DNA of 59,938 nucleotides from Actinomyces sp. ZJ308 (GCF_011752065.1 NZ_JAAIJY010000021.1:1-59938), one strand, 5' to 3'. Positions 25,797 to 34,445 are shown, counted from the first letter of the stretch. Notes: a model not told the origin generated them from the sequence alone. Program-made: numbers and translations.

Positions 25797-26548
25797 GCAT
25801 CAGAGGTGATCTGCGAATTGGTGAGACCCTCCGGGGCACCTTGAGGGAGAAGAGCCACTCCTACACCGTCGTGGGTCGGATCCTCCTGAAACGACATCGA
25901 GGAGGCCGGCGATGCGCCCGATGCGAGCAGTGGCGCCTGATCGATGAGAACAGGAAGGAGATCTGGCTCGAGATCGATCATGATGCCGGCACGGTGATAC
26001 TTCACGAGCCGGTTCCCATCAGGCCGGGGATCGATCCGTTATCGCTTCAGGTCGGCCAGACCTGGCGGCTGAGAGTCCGGGGCCGGCCGTGCACCGTCGT
26101 GGTCGAGGACGTGTACTGCGCCGAGATCGACAACGAGACCGGAATGATCATGCACCCGGTGGGGGCTGTCGCAACGACGACATGCGCCGAGCTTCAGGTC
26201 ATGGAGACAAACGGTCCACTTTCCAGGATGGTGATCGACGCGCATCGCCTCCAGGATCGCAAGGCCTACAGCAGAACGGTCCTGTCCTCCTCGGAGCAGT
26301 CCAAGATCCTCGGCAGACCTGTGTATCGGCCGTGGTGGGTTCCCAGGTTTGTGCGAGGATTCGGCAGGTGGTTGTCCGCGGCGATCTTCGGGGCTGTCGG
26401 AAGCTGGTTCTTCTGGCTCGTTCTGCTACTCATTGTCATGGTGTTTCTCGAGTGGATTGATGATGACGGTCTCATTCCATCGGGAGGCGGCTCGTTCTTC
26501 CGGAACCGCTCGGTCTACGGGGGTGGAGGTGGCGGCGTCGGAAAATAG
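25793..26548 (+). CDS. Second DUF4178 protein with the same Gly6 tail
   Basis: 251 residues; GTG start overlapping the speD-like stop. Paralogue of the protein at 24579: LRIGETLRG, CARCEQWRLIDENRKEIWLE, IDHDAGTVILHEPVPI. It has a Cys pair (CARC) that the first copy lacks. A membrane segment lies near 199-222 (AIFGAVGSWFFWLVLLLIVM), and the C-terminus is again VYGGGGGGVGK. The two tails are identical while the bodies diverge strongly, which suggests the tail is functional (a binding or processing motif). Confidence 0.8.
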   Translation: MSIRGDLRIGETLRGTLREKSHSYTVVGRILLKRHRGGRRCARCEQWRLIDENRKEIWLEIDHDAGTVILHEPVPIRPGIDPLSLQVGQTWRLRVRGRPCTVVVEDVYCAEIDNETGMIMHPVGAVATTTCAELQVMETNGPLSRMVIDAHRLQDRKAYSRTVLSSSEQSKILGRPVYRPWWVPRFVRGFGRWLSAAIFGAVGSWFFWLVLLLIVMVFLEWIDDDGLIPSGGGSFFRNRSVYGGGGGGVGK

Positions 26549-26600
26549 TGCAGAACTCTGATTCCCATCCTCTCATCGGTCCCCACACACAGGAGAAGAC

Positions 26601-26846
26601 ATGTCACTCATGGACATCCCCCACCACTCGTCGGTCGACCTCAACTGGCAGTCCCTGCTCAGCACCATCGTCTACGCGGTGCTCGGAGTCGTCCTGCTCA
26701 TGGTGTTCGCACTGCTCGTCAACCGCATCTTCCGTCTTGATCTCAGGCGTGAGCTCATCGAGGACCAGAACATCGGCCTGGGAGTCGCCTTCGCCGGTAC
26801 GGCGCTGGCCATCGCCATCATCATTGCAGCGACCATCCTGAGCTGA
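26601..26846 (+). CDS. DUF350 membrane protein
   Basis: 81 residues with two membrane segments (about 19-41 and 58-80) separated by the DUF350 signature region ELIEDQNIGLGVAFAGTALA. It is one DUF350 unit; many relatives have two. Homologues are integral membrane proteins of unknown biochemical role, often beside DUF4178 and spermidine-synthase-like genes. ACAGGAGAAG lies before the ATG. It is 52 bp after the DUF4178 gene and 10 bp before the SpeE-like gene, so it is part of the same operon. Confidence 0.82.
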   Translation: MSLMDIPHHSSVDLNWQSLLSTIVYAVLGVVLLMVFALLVNRIFRLDLRRELIEDQNIGLGVAFAGTALAIAIIIAATILS

Positions 26847-26856
26847 GCGGCCCGTC

Positions 26857-28383
26857 ATGACCCATGGCCGGATCGGACGACGGGAGAACGTCGCCCTGTT
26901 CACCGCGGCACTGCTGGCCGCGATCGGTGGGCTCATCTACGAGCTCATCCTGGGCACGGCGGCCTCCTACCTCCTGGGCGACTCCGTCCTCAGCTTCAGC
27001 CTCGCCACCGGCATCACCCTGTTCGGCATGGGTATCGGCTCGCTGCTGGTCAACCGCTTCCGCTCCGCTCCTGCGGTCGTCTTCGGCGTCAGCGAGGTCC
27101 TCCTGGGTCTCATCGGCGGCAACTCCGTCCTCCTGCTGTACCTGGCCTTCGGGCGCACCCGCCTGCACTGGGTGGTCTTCGGCAGCATCAGCCTGACCAT
27201 CGGCATCCTCATCGGCCTGGAGATCCCGCTGCTGGTGCGGACCTTCGCCGCCTTCGGGCGCCGCTCAACCAGCGAGCTGCTCGGCAAGGTCATGGCCATC
27301 GACTACTTCGGCTCCCTGGTCGCCTCCCTGGTCTTCCCCCTGATCCTCCTGCCGCAGCTCGGCCTCATGCGCGGCGCCTACCTGGTGGGGGCCCTCAACG
27401 TCCTGGTCGCCGTCCTCGTTCTGGTCCAGGTGCGCACCCCGCGCAAGATCCTGTGGGCGGCCACTGCCGCCGTCGTGGCGCTGGTCGGCATGTTCGCTGC
27501 CGCCAACCGCATCGAGCGCAGCGTGGAGGCACTGGCCTACAACGACCCGGTCGTCTACTACCAGCAGACCGCCTACCAGAAGGTGGTTCTCACCGACTAC
27601 CAGAACGACCTGCGCATGTACCTCAACGGCCAGCTCCAGTTCTCCAGCCTGGACGAGGCCAGGTACCACGAGACCCTGTCCGCCAGTGCCATGACCTCGG
27701 TGAAGGACCCCGCCCACGTCCTCGTGCTCGGAGGCGGGGACGGTCTGCTGGCGCGGGAGATCCTGCGCTACCCCAGCATCAAGGACGTCACCATCGTGGA
27801 TATCGATCCCGACGTCACCGAGCTGGCACGAAGCAACCGCCTGCTCAAGGACCTCAACAACGCCTCCCTGTCCGACCCCAGGGTGAACGTCGTCAACGAC
27901 GACGCCTTCACCCACGTCCGGGACTCCAGCACCACCTACGACGTCGTCCTCGTCGACCTGGTCGATCCCTCCAACGAGAAGCTCGCCAAGCTCTACTCCA
28001 CCGAGTTCTACCGGAACGTTGAGGCGCGGCTGGCGCCCGAAGGCGTCATGGTCACCCAGGCCACCTCCACCTTCTTCTCGCCCCATGCCTTCTCCACGGT
28101 GGCCAGCACCGTCGCCGCCGCCCAACCGGATCGGCGGATCCTGCCCTTCTCCACCAACATCCCCTCCTTCGGGGAGTGGGGCTTCGTGCTGTCCACCAGG
28201 ACGCCGCAGAACCTCATCAGTCAGCCGCTGCCCGAGGGGCTGACCTACCAGGACCGGGAGACCCTGGAGTTCATCATGCGAACCAAACCGGCCCGCACCG
28301 AGACCATGGAACCCTCCACGCTCCTGCATCCGCGGATCGTCGAGGTCTACAACCGCGACATGCGCCAGTGGCGCTACTACTGA
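26857..28383 (+). CDS. Membrane-anchored spermidine synthase-like aminopropyltransferase
   Basis: 508 residues. The N-terminal 220 residues contain about seven membrane segments (AALLAAIGGLIYELILGTAA onward). The C-terminal 270 residues are a SpeE-type domain: MYLNGQLQFSSLDEARYHET, VLGGGDGLLAREILRYPS, VTIVDIDPDVTELARSN and DVVLVDLVDPSNEKLAKLYS. The SAM-donor binding Gly motif and the catalytic-region Asp residues are kept. It would transfer aminopropyl groups, probably near the membrane; the acceptor is unknown and need not be putrescine. It is the last gene of the cassette. Confidence 0.88.
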   Translation: MTHGRIGRRENVALFTAALLAAIGGLIYELILGTAASYLLGDSVLSFSLATGITLFGMGIGSLLVNRFRSAPAVVFGVSEVLLGLIGGNSVLLLYLAFGRTRLHWVVFGSISLTIGILIGLEIPLLVRTFAAFGRRSTSELLGKVMAIDYFGSLVASLVFPLILLPQLGLMRGAYLVGALNVLVAVLVLVQVRTPRKILWAATAAVVALVGMFAAANRIERSVEALAYNDPVVYYQQTAYQKVVLTDYQNDLRMYLNGQLQFSSLDEARYHETLSASAMTSVKDPAHVLVLGGGDGLLAREILRYPSIKDVTIVDIDPDVTELARSNRLLKDLNNASLSDPRVNVVNDDAFTHVRDSSTTYDVVLVDLVDPSNEKLAKLYSTEFYRNVEARLAPEGVMVTQATSTFFSPHAFSTVASTVAAAQPDRRILPFSTNIPSFGEWGFVLSTRTPQNLISQPLPEGLTYQDRETLEFIMRTKPARTETMEPSTLLHPRIVEVYNRDMRQWRYY

Positions 28384-28402
28384 ACCATGCTGGTGGTGGG
28401 CG

Positions 28403-28912
28403 CTACCGGCTGTTCGCCGCGGCCGCCAGCTCGCGCCCCCAGGCGCGGGCACCGGCCTCCTCGCCACCGGCCAGCGGACCCTTGTTCGCCGTGACCACGA
28501 AGCTCCTGACCGACGGCGTTTCCCGGCCCTGGCGGCGCCGCAGCGCCTTGGTGATCGCCTTGGCCGCCGACCCGCTGAGCCAGCCCCTGGAGACGACCGT
28601 GTCGAAGGCCGCGACGACGGTGGGGTCCGGGATCGCCGTGGTCTCCAGCCATTCGCCGATCCCACGGGATGACTCGCTCGTCCCCGCCTGCTCGCGCGCC
28701 TTGGCCCGTGTGGCCGCAGTCGGCAGGCCCCGGTTGTGGGTGGGGGCTCCCAGCACGAGCAGATCCAGGTCTGCGGGCAGAGCGCTCGGAGCCTGGTCAA
28801 GGCCGATGACCTGAGCGTCGAGGCCGCCCTCGCTCAACCCGCCGGCGACGGCCTCGGCGATGAGCCGGGTATTGCCGAAGTAGGACTCAACAACGATGAG
28901 TGCCGTGGTCAT
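28403..28912 (-). CDS. Flavodoxin-like protein
   Basis: 169 residues. The FMN-binding P-loop reads IVVESYFGNTRLIAEAVA near the N-terminus, then LLVLGAPTHNRGLPTAATR. The fold continues to SFVVTANKGPLAGGEEAGA. It is probably a single-domain electron carrier or FMN-binding protein; the partner is unknown. AGGAGG precedes the ATG by 5 bp on the minus strand. It converges on the SpeE-like gene with a 19-bp gap. Confidence 0.8.
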   Translation of the reverse strand: MTTALIVVESYFGNTRLIAEAVAGGLSEGGLDAQVIGLDQAPSALPADLDLLVLGAPTHNRGLPTAATRAKAREQAGTSESSRGIGEWLETTAIPDPTVVAAFDTVVSRGWLSGSAAKAITKALRRRQGRETPSVRSFVVTANKGPLAGGEEAGARAWGRELAAAANSR

Positions 28913-29002
28913 GGTCTCCTCCTAAGGGCCGGTACCGGTGATGACGCCGGTGCAGTACGCGTCATGTCCACAGCGTCGGGTGTGACGTCACGTCGCACGC
29001 AA

Positions 29003-29039
29003 ACGGGGCCCGCCGCTCAGAAAAGGCGACGGGCCCCGT
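29003..29039 (-). terminator. Terminator of the metallopeptidase gene
   Basis: ACGGGGCCCG (29003-29012) and CGGGCCCCGT (29030-29039) are perfect complements with a 17-nt loop. On the minus strand the stem is followed by GTTTG. It lies about 70 bp after the stop at 29107. Confidence 0.75.
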
Positions 29040-29106
29040 AGGACCGCGGAGATCGGTGGGGAGGGCAGACGCGTGAGAGGCGATGAACGACGTCGCCGCA
29101 GCCGTC

Positions 29107-30015
29107 TCAGAGCTGGGAGGCGTCGACGCCGAAGGTGTTGCAGGCCTGCACCGAGCCGGTGTTCATCCCGGTGGTGAACCAGCGCACGCGCTGCTCGGAG
29201 GAGCCGTGGGTCCAGGTGTCGGAGTCGACGTGCCCCTTGGCCCGCTCCTGGATGTGGTCGTCGCCCACGGCCTCGGCCGCTCCCAGCGCACCGCTGATCT
29301 CCTCGCTGCTGGGCCGGTTGAGGAAGGGCCGACCGGTCTCCGGGTCGGCGGTGGAGGAGGCGTGGTTCACCCAGATCCCCGCGTAGCAGTCCGCCTGGAG
29401 CTCCAGGCGCACCGAGTCCGACGTCGCACCACTGCCCGAGCGGTCGGCCGCAGCCATCTGCCCGGTCAGGTGCTGGATGTGGTGCCCGAACTCGTGGGCC
29501 ACGATGTACTCCTCGGCCAGAGGCGTGTCGGTGGCGCCCAGGGACCTCTCCATCTCGGAGAAGAAGCTCATGTCCAGATAGACCGTCTGGTCTCCTGAGC
29601 AGTAGAAGGGGCCCACGGCCGAGGAGGCGTTCCCGCAGGCCGAGGAGATCTGGGTACCGTCCCACAGGACGAACTCGGGCTTGGCGTAGGTGATCCCGGC
29701 CTGCGCGGGCAGCTGGTCGGTCCACACCGCGTCGAGGGACTCGGCGGTGGCCACCATGCGGCACTGGGCGTACTTGTTGGCGCTGTCCCCACTGGTGCAC
29801 ACGGAGGTGTCGATGGACGAGGACGTTGACGTCGTCGTACCGGCCTGCTGCTGCGCCCCCAGCATGGAGGACAGGTCCACTCCGGTGAGCTGGGAGATGA
29901 GGACGACGGCGATGACGGTGAGGATCGAGCCACCGCCGATCATCGCGCCCCGGCCGCCGCCGGAACGGGTCTGGACCCGGTTGGGATCGATCTGGATATC
30001 ACGGTTGAAGGACAC
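29107..30015 (-). CDS. Neutral zinc metallopeptidase, membrane anchored (YpfJ-like)
   Basis: 302 residues from the GTG at 30015 (AGAGG 6 bp upstream), where the family start VSFNRDIQIDP is found; a longer frame to 30978 is antisense to pyrD and is rejected. The N-terminal cytoplasmic stretch is Arg/Gly-rich, followed by one membrane segment near 27-45 (SILTVIAVVLISQLTGVDL). The catalytic motif EYIVAHEFGHHIQHLTG supplies HExxH, with LELQADCYAGIW as third-ligand Glu region and WFTTGMNTGSVQACNTF at the end. It probably cleaves extracytoplasmic proteins; substrate unknown. Confidence 0.9.
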   Translation of the reverse strand: MSFNRDIQIDPNRVQTRSGGGRGAMIGGGSILTVIAVVLISQLTGVDLSSMLGAQQQAGTTTSTSSSIDTSVCTSGDSANKYAQCRMVATAESLDAVWTDQLPAQAGITYAKPEFVLWDGTQISSACGNASSAVGPFYCSGDQTVYLDMSFFSEMERSLGATDTPLAEEYIVAHEFGHHIQHLTGQMAAADRSGSGATSDSVRLELQADCYAGIWVNHASSTADPETGRPFLNRPSSEEISGALGAAEAVGDDHIQERAKGHVDSDTWTHGSSEQRVRWFTTGMNTGSVQACNTFGVDASQL

Positions 30016-30174
30016 GGACCACCTCTGAGAACACGCCTGATACCAGGCTGGGACTGTCACCACGCTACCGTGAGACCGCCGGCAGCGCGAAGCAGGAGCG
30101 CCCGGGAGCGCCACGTCCCGGATCGCGTGCGCCCGCGGCGAGGACCGTGTCAACCGTGATGAACCCTGCCGGGG

Positions 30175-30180
30175 TAGCCT
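30175..30180 (+). promoter_or_regulatory. Leaderless-type -10 box of pyrD
   Basis: TAGCCT ends 6 nt (GAGACC) before the GTG at 30187, and no ribosome-binding site is visible. The same 6-nt spacer sequence, GAGACC, is found at the 9290 start. Confidence 0.5.
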
Positions 30181-30186
30181 GAGACC

Positions 30187-31251
30187 GTGCTCTACGACCT
30201 GCTGTACAAGACCGTCCTGACCCGCATTGACCCCGAGCTGATCCACGACGTGTGCCTGGACGCGATCGAGGTGACCGGCAAGGTCCCCTTCGTCAGGGAC
30301 GTGGTGCGCCAGATGTGGGGACGGCGTCCGGCCTTCCCGGTCCCCTCGGCCAACCAGGGCGGTCCCTTCGCCCGGCCGGTCCCCGGCGTGATGGGGCTGG
30401 CGGCCGGGATGGACAAGGAGGGGCAGGCCGTCGAGGGGCTGGACATGCTCGGCTTCGGCTTCATCGAGGTCGGTACCTTCACCGCTCACGCCCAGGACGG
30501 CAACGACAGGCCCCGCATGTGGCGCTACCCGCAGATGCGGGCCGTGCGCAACCGCATGGGCTTCAACAACTCCGGCGCCGACGAGGCCGCCAGGCGACTG
30601 CGCGCCCTGCGCCGCACACGGCGGGGGCGCTCCATCGTCGTGGGCGCGAATATCGGCAAGACCAAGGTGACGCCCCTCCAGGACGCGGTTGACGACTACC
30701 GCTACTCGGCCGCGGCGGTGGCCCGCTGGGTCGACTACCTCGTCGTCAACGTCTCCAGCCCCAACACGCCCGGGCTGCGCAGCCTGCAGAGCGTTGAGGC
30801 CCTGCGCCCGATCCTCGAGGCGGTGCGCGAGGCCGCGGACCACGCCGCAAGGCGCCATGTCCCGCTGCTGGTCAAGATCGCCCCGGACCTGGCGGACGAG
30901 GACCTCGACGCCGTCGCCGACCTGGTCCTGGACATGGGCCTGGACGGGGTCGTGGCCACCAACACCACGATTGACCACGACCTGGGGGAGGGCGGCCTGT
31001 CCGGGGCGCCGCTCCTGCCCCGCGCCCTGGAAGTCGTGCGCCGTCTGCGCGGCAGGCTGGGGGAGGAGCCCACCATCATCGGCGTCGGCGGCATCTCCTC
31101 CATCATGGACGCCGAGCTCATGCTCGACGCCGGAGCGGACCTGCTCCAGGCCTACTCGGCCTTCATCTACAACGGCCCCGCCTGGCCGGGGCGGATCAAC
31201 CGGGCCCTGGCCACCGCATCGGCCGCTTCTGCGGCCCGCCTGTCGCGCTGA
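30187..31251 (+). CDS. pyrD: Dihydroorotate dehydrogenase (quinone), class 2
   Basis: 354 residues. The N-terminal helical extension that anchors class 2 enzymes to the membrane is present (LYDLLYKTVLTRIDPELIHD). Then come GLAAGMDKEGQAVEGLDMLG, NRMGFNNSGADEAARRL, and the catalytic-base Ser region VNVSSPNTPGLRSLQ. FMN sites are KIAPDLADEDLD, TNTTID and GVGGISSIMDAELML. It oxidises dihydroorotate to orotate in pyrimidine synthesis and passes electrons to menaquinone. The gene stands alone, with its own leaderless-type promoter. Confidence 0.96.
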   Translation: MLYDLLYKTVLTRIDPELIHDVCLDAIEVTGKVPFVRDVVRQMWGRRPAFPVPSANQGGPFARPVPGVMGLAAGMDKEGQAVEGLDMLGFGFIEVGTFTAHAQDGNDRPRMWRYPQMRAVRNRMGFNNSGADEAARRLRALRRTRRGRSIVVGANIGKTKVTPLQDAVDDYRYSAAAVARWVDYLVVNVSSPNTPGLRSLQSVEALRPILEAVREAADHAARRHVPLLVKIAPDLADEDLDAVADLVLDMGLDGVVATNTTIDHDLGEGGLSGAPLLPRALEVVRRLRGRLGEEPTIIGVGGISSIMDAELMLDAGADLLQAYSAFIYNGPAWPGRINRALATASAASAARLSR

Positions 31252-31261
31252 GTCCCTCCCG

Positions 31262-32278
31262 TCAGGCGGGGCGCTTCTCCGGGGAGGTGGTCAGCGACGG
31301 GTCGCGCTCGACGACGTCGCCCAGGGCGATGTCGACCGCGGCCATGACGTCGTCATCGAGGTGGACCCCCGAGGCCCTGACCGTGTCCGCCAGCTGCTCG
31401 GGGCGCGAGGCGCCCACGATCGCCGAGGAGACGGCCGGGTTGCGCAGCACCCAGGCGATCGCCAGCTGGGGCATCGTCAGCCCGAGGTCCTGGGCGATGG
31501 GGCGCAGGGCCTGGACCGCGGTGAGCACGTCGTCACGCATCCACCGCGAGATCATCTGGCGGCCGCCCTTGTCATCGGTGGCGCGTGAGCCTGCGGGCGG
31601 CTCCTGGCCGGGCAGGTACTTGCCGGACAGGATGCCCTGAGCCATGGGGGACCACACGATCTGCCCCAGGCCCAGCTCCTGGCTGGCGGGAACCACCTTG
31701 TCCTCGATGACCCGCCACAGGGCCGAGTACTGGGGCTGGTTGGACACCAGACGGAACCCCATCTGCGTGGCCAGCTCCTGGCCGGCGCGGATCTGCTCGG
31801 CCGTCCACTCTGAGACCCCGATGTAGAGGGCCTTACCGGCCCGCACGACGTCGGCGAAGGCCTGCATGGTCTCCTCCAACGGGGTCTCATGGTCGTAGCG
31901 GTGCGCCTGGTAGAGGTCCACGTAGTCCATGCCCAGCCGCGCCAGGGAGCCGTTGATGCCCTCCATGATGTGCTTGCGCGACAGGCCCACGTCATTGGGA
32001 CCCTTGGGGCCGATCGGCCAGTAGACCTTGGTGAACACCTCCAGGGACTCGCGGCGCGTGCCGGACAGCGCCCGCCCCAGAACCTCCTCGGCGGCGGTGT
32101 TGGCGTAGACGTCGGCGGTGTCGAAGCTGGTGATCCCCAGGTCCAGGGCCGTGTGAACGCACTCGACGGCGGTGTCGGCCTCCACCTGCGAGCCGTGCGT
32201 GAGCCAGTTGCCGTAGGTGATCTCGGTGACCTTCAGCCCGGATACGCCCAGATTCCTGTATCCAACGGTGTGTTCCAT
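31262..32278 (-). CDS. Aldo/keto reductase (AKR6/Kv-beta-like)
   Basis: 338 residues, TIM-barrel NADPH oxidoreductase. The catalytic tetrad is visible: Asp and Tyr in TSFDTADVYANTAAEEVLGR, Lys in EVFTKVYWPIG and His in YQAHRYDHETPLEE. The NADP-binding C-terminus is WVLRNPAVSSAIVGASRPEQ. WSPMAQGILSGKYLPGQ is typical of the potassium-channel-beta/YghZ-like branch. It reduces carbonyl compounds; the physiological substrate is unknown. It is convergent with pyrD with a 10-bp gap. Confidence 0.9.
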   Translation of the reverse strand: MEHTVGYRNLGVSGLKVTEITYGNWLTHGSQVEADTAVECVHTALDLGITSFDTADVYANTAAEEVLGRALSGTRRESLEVFTKVYWPIGPKGPNDVGLSRKHIMEGINGSLARLGMDYVDLYQAHRYDHETPLEETMQAFADVVRAGKALYIGVSEWTAEQIRAGQELATQMGFRLVSNQPQYSALWRVIEDKVVPASQELGLGQIVWSPMAQGILSGKYLPGQEPPAGSRATDDKGGRQMISRWMRDDVLTAVQALRPIAQDLGLTMPQLAIAWVLRNPAVSSAIVGASRPEQLADTVRASGVHLDDDVMAAVDIALGDVVERDPSLTTSPEKRPA

Positions 32279-32284
32279 GACACC

Positions 32285-32290
32285 ACCCTA
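32285..32290 (-). promoter_or_regulatory. Leaderless-type -10 box of the aldo/keto reductase gene
   Basis: On the minus strand TAGGGT is followed by 6 nt (GGTGTC) and the ATG at 32278; no ribosome-binding site is seen. Confidence 0.45.
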
Positions 32291-32366
32291 CGGCACGGTC
32301 CCATGACGCGGAACCGTTGCGGAGCCGTCATGGGACCGGCTGGAGGCGTGCAGGACCGGCTTGGGA

Positions 32367-32975
32367 TCAGGCGGGGTACTGCCCCCGGCTCGCAAGTGCG
32401 GCGGGACGGCGGAAGCGCCGCAGCATGAAGCAGCGCGACATGATGTAGAAGAAGATCGTTCCCTCGTCCTTGACCCGCTCCTCGCCGAACTTCTTGTACA
32501 GACGGCGTCGCAACCGGTTCCAGGCCCACACGGAGTCGGCGATCGCCAGCAGCAGGTAGCCGTTCATCGCCAGCACGGTGTAGAAGCTGACCTGCGGGTA
32601 CTGGGGCAGGATGCGGCTGAATCCGAAGGAGAGAATGAGTAGGACGAAGATGAGGGGCATGAAGAACTCACCCAGGCTGAAGCGCGCGTCGACGTAGTCG
32701 CGGATGTAGCGCTTGACCGGTCCCTTCTCCCGGGAGGGAAGATACTTCTCCTCACCGGTGACCATGGCCTCGCTCTGCCGTCTCCAGGCCTCGTCACGGG
32801 CCGCTCGCGCCTCCCTCTTGGCGGCCTGACGATCCTTGGGAACCACGGGGTGCAGGTTCTTGGCCTGCTGGTCCTTGCGCCTGGGGGTGGGGCGCCCCTT
32901 GCCGACGGGCTTGGGGGCGGGCTCGGCCACGGGCTCCGGCTCAGGGGTCTGGCTGCGCTTCTTGAACAGGCTCAC
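32367..32975 (-). CDS. DUF3043 membrane protein
   Basis: 202 residues. A basic, Pro-rich cytoplasmic N-terminus of about 70 residues (KGRPTPRRKDQQAKN) leads into GPVKRYIRDYVDARFSLGEF and two membrane segments (FFMPLIFVLLILSFGFSRIL and FYTVLAMNGYLLLAIADSVW). The last part is basic. This is the conserved actinobacterial DUF3043 family of unknown function. The start is GTG with a TANNNT box 7 nt upstream. It is divergent from the M20 peptidase with only 41 bp between the starts. Confidence 0.88.
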   Translation of the reverse strand: MSLFKKRSQTPEPEPVAEPAPKPVGKGRPTPRRKDQQAKNLHPVVPKDRQAAKREARAARDEAWRRQSEAMVTGEEKYLPSREKGPVKRYIRDYVDARFSLGEFFMPLIFVLLILSFGFSRILPQYPQVSFYTVLAMNGYLLLAIADSVWAWNRLRRRLYKKFGEERVKDEGTIFFYIMSRCFMLRRFRRPAALASRGQYPA

Positions 32976-32982
32976 GGTGCAC

Positions 32983-33009
32983 AGACTAGCGGCAGCGACG
33001 CGATACCCT
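32983..33009. promoter_or_regulatory. Back-to-back leaderless-type promoters
   Basis: Minus-strand TAGTCT (complement of 32983-32988) lies 7 nt before the GTG at 32975. Plus-strand TACCCT (33004-33009) lies 7 nt before the ATG at 33017. Both boxes fit in the 41-bp divergent gap, so the two polymerases would compete for it. Confidence 0.5.
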
Positions 33010-33016
33010 GAAAACC

Positions 33017-34405
33017 ATGATCACCGTTGATGCCGTGCGCACCGCTGTGCACACCTCCATGCCCGCCATCATCTCCGACCTGACCGACCTGGTGGCGATC
33101 CCCTCGGTCTCCGCCTCCAGCCACGACCAGTCCCAGGTCCGGCGCTCCGCCGAGGCGGTGGCCGCGCTGCTGCGCGACAGCGGCCTGGATGCGGAGATCC
33201 TCTCCGTGCCCGCCCCCGACGGCACCCCGGGCAGGCCCGCCGTCCTGGCCCACAAGGAGGGACCCCAGGGCAGCCCGCACGTTCTGCTCTACTCCCACCA
33301 CGACGTCCAGCCCGTCGGCGACCCGGCCGGCTGGGACCAGGCCGACCCCTTCACCGCCGAGCGCCGCGGCGAGCGGCTCTTCGGACGCGGCACCTCCGAC
33401 GACAAGGCCGGCGTCATCACCCACACCCACGCCCTGCGCACCCTGGCCTCCCTGGCCGACGGCGAGCTGCCCTGCTCGGTGACGGTCTTCATCGAGGGCG
33501 AGGAGGAGGTCGGCAGCCCCTCCTTCGAGAGCTTCCTGACCGCCTACCGCGACCGGCTGGCCTCCGACGTCATCGTCGTGGCCGACTCCTCCAACTGGAA
33601 GGTCGGCACCCCTTCCCTGACCACCCTGCTGCGCGGTGTCGTCCAGGTCGACGTCCGCCTCGACATGCTCGACCACGCACTCCACTCCGGCCAGTACGGC
33701 GGCCCCGTCCTGGATGCCGCCACCGCCATGTGCCGCCTGATCGCCTCCTGCCACGACGACGCCGGTGACGTCGCCGTCGCCGGACTCGTCTCCAGACCTC
33801 AGGCCGACGCCGACTTCCCGGACTACCCTGAGGCCGACTTCCGCGCCGACGCAGGGGTCCTCGACGGTGTCGAGCTCGTCGGCACCGGTGACCTCACCGC
33901 CCGGCTGTGGACCAAGCCGTCCCTGACCCTCATCGGCATGGATGTCACGCCCCTGGACCTGGCCGGCAACGTCCTGACCCCCTCGTGCACGGCCCGGCTC
34001 TCGCTGCGCATCGCTCCCGGCCAGGACCCCGCCGAGGCCCAGGAGGCGCTGGTCGCCCACCTGGAGAAGCACGTGCCCTTCGGCGGACGCCTGACCGTCA
34101 GCGGCCGCGAGGCGGGACCGGCCTTCGACGGCTCCGAGACCACCCCCGCATCCGAGGCCGCCCACTGGGCGCTGTCCACGGCCTGGGACACCGAGGCCGT
34201 CAACATCGGCCAGGGCGGTTCCATCCCCTTCATCGCCACCCTCAAGGAGACCTTCCCCGACGCCCAGGTGCTCGTCACCGGGATCGAGGACCCCGACACC
34301 CGCGCCCACAGCGAGAACGAGTCCATGCACCTGGGCGAGCTCGAGCACATCGTGGTCGCCGAGGCCCTCCTCCTGGCCCGTCTCGGTGACGCCATCGCCT
34401 CATGA
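33017..34405 (+). CDS. M20 family dipeptidase
   Basis: 462 residues. The metal-binding set of M20 enzymes is present: LLYSHHDVQP (His and Asp), GRGTSDDKAGVITH (bridging Asp), FIEGEEEVGSPS (catalytic and ligand Glu) and the C-terminal RAHSENESMHLGELEH (His). The lid domain lies around 200-330. It is probably a cytosolic zinc dipeptidase (carnosinase-like DapE/PepV relatives). The start is ATG after a leaderless-type -10 box. The next gene begins 40 bp after its stop. Confidence 0.92.
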   Translation: MITVDAVRTAVHTSMPAIISDLTDLVAIPSVSASSHDQSQVRRSAEAVAALLRDSGLDAEILSVPAPDGTPGRPAVLAHKEGPQGSPHVLLYSHHDVQPVGDPAGWDQADPFTAERRGERLFGRGTSDDKAGVITHTHALRTLASLADGELPCSVTVFIEGEEEVGSPSFESFLTAYRDRLASDVIVVADSSNWKVGTPSLTTLLRGVVQVDVRLDMLDHALHSGQYGGPVLDAATAMCRLIASCHDDAGDVAVAGLVSRPQADADFPDYPEADFRADAGVLDGVELVGTGDLTARLWTKPSLTLIGMDVTPLDLAGNVLTPSCTARLSLRIAPGQDPAEAQEALVAHLEKHVPFGGRLTVSGREAGPAFDGSETTPASEAAHWALSTAWDTEAVNIGQGGSIPFIATLKETFPDAQVLVTGIEDPDTRAHSENESMHLGELEHIVVAEALLLARLGDAIAS

Positions 34406-34445
34406 CGGGTCCCGCTCGTCGGCACTGTTCTCCGAGGCCCGCAGG

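Noticed and set aside
27265..28800. A 511-codon minus-strand open frame
   Set aside because: Antisense to the SpeE-like gene and overlapping the flavodoxin-like gene; no domain is seen.
30016..30978. N-terminal extension of the metallopeptidase frame
   Set aside because: It is antisense to pyrD, and the family start and ribosome-binding site are at 30015.
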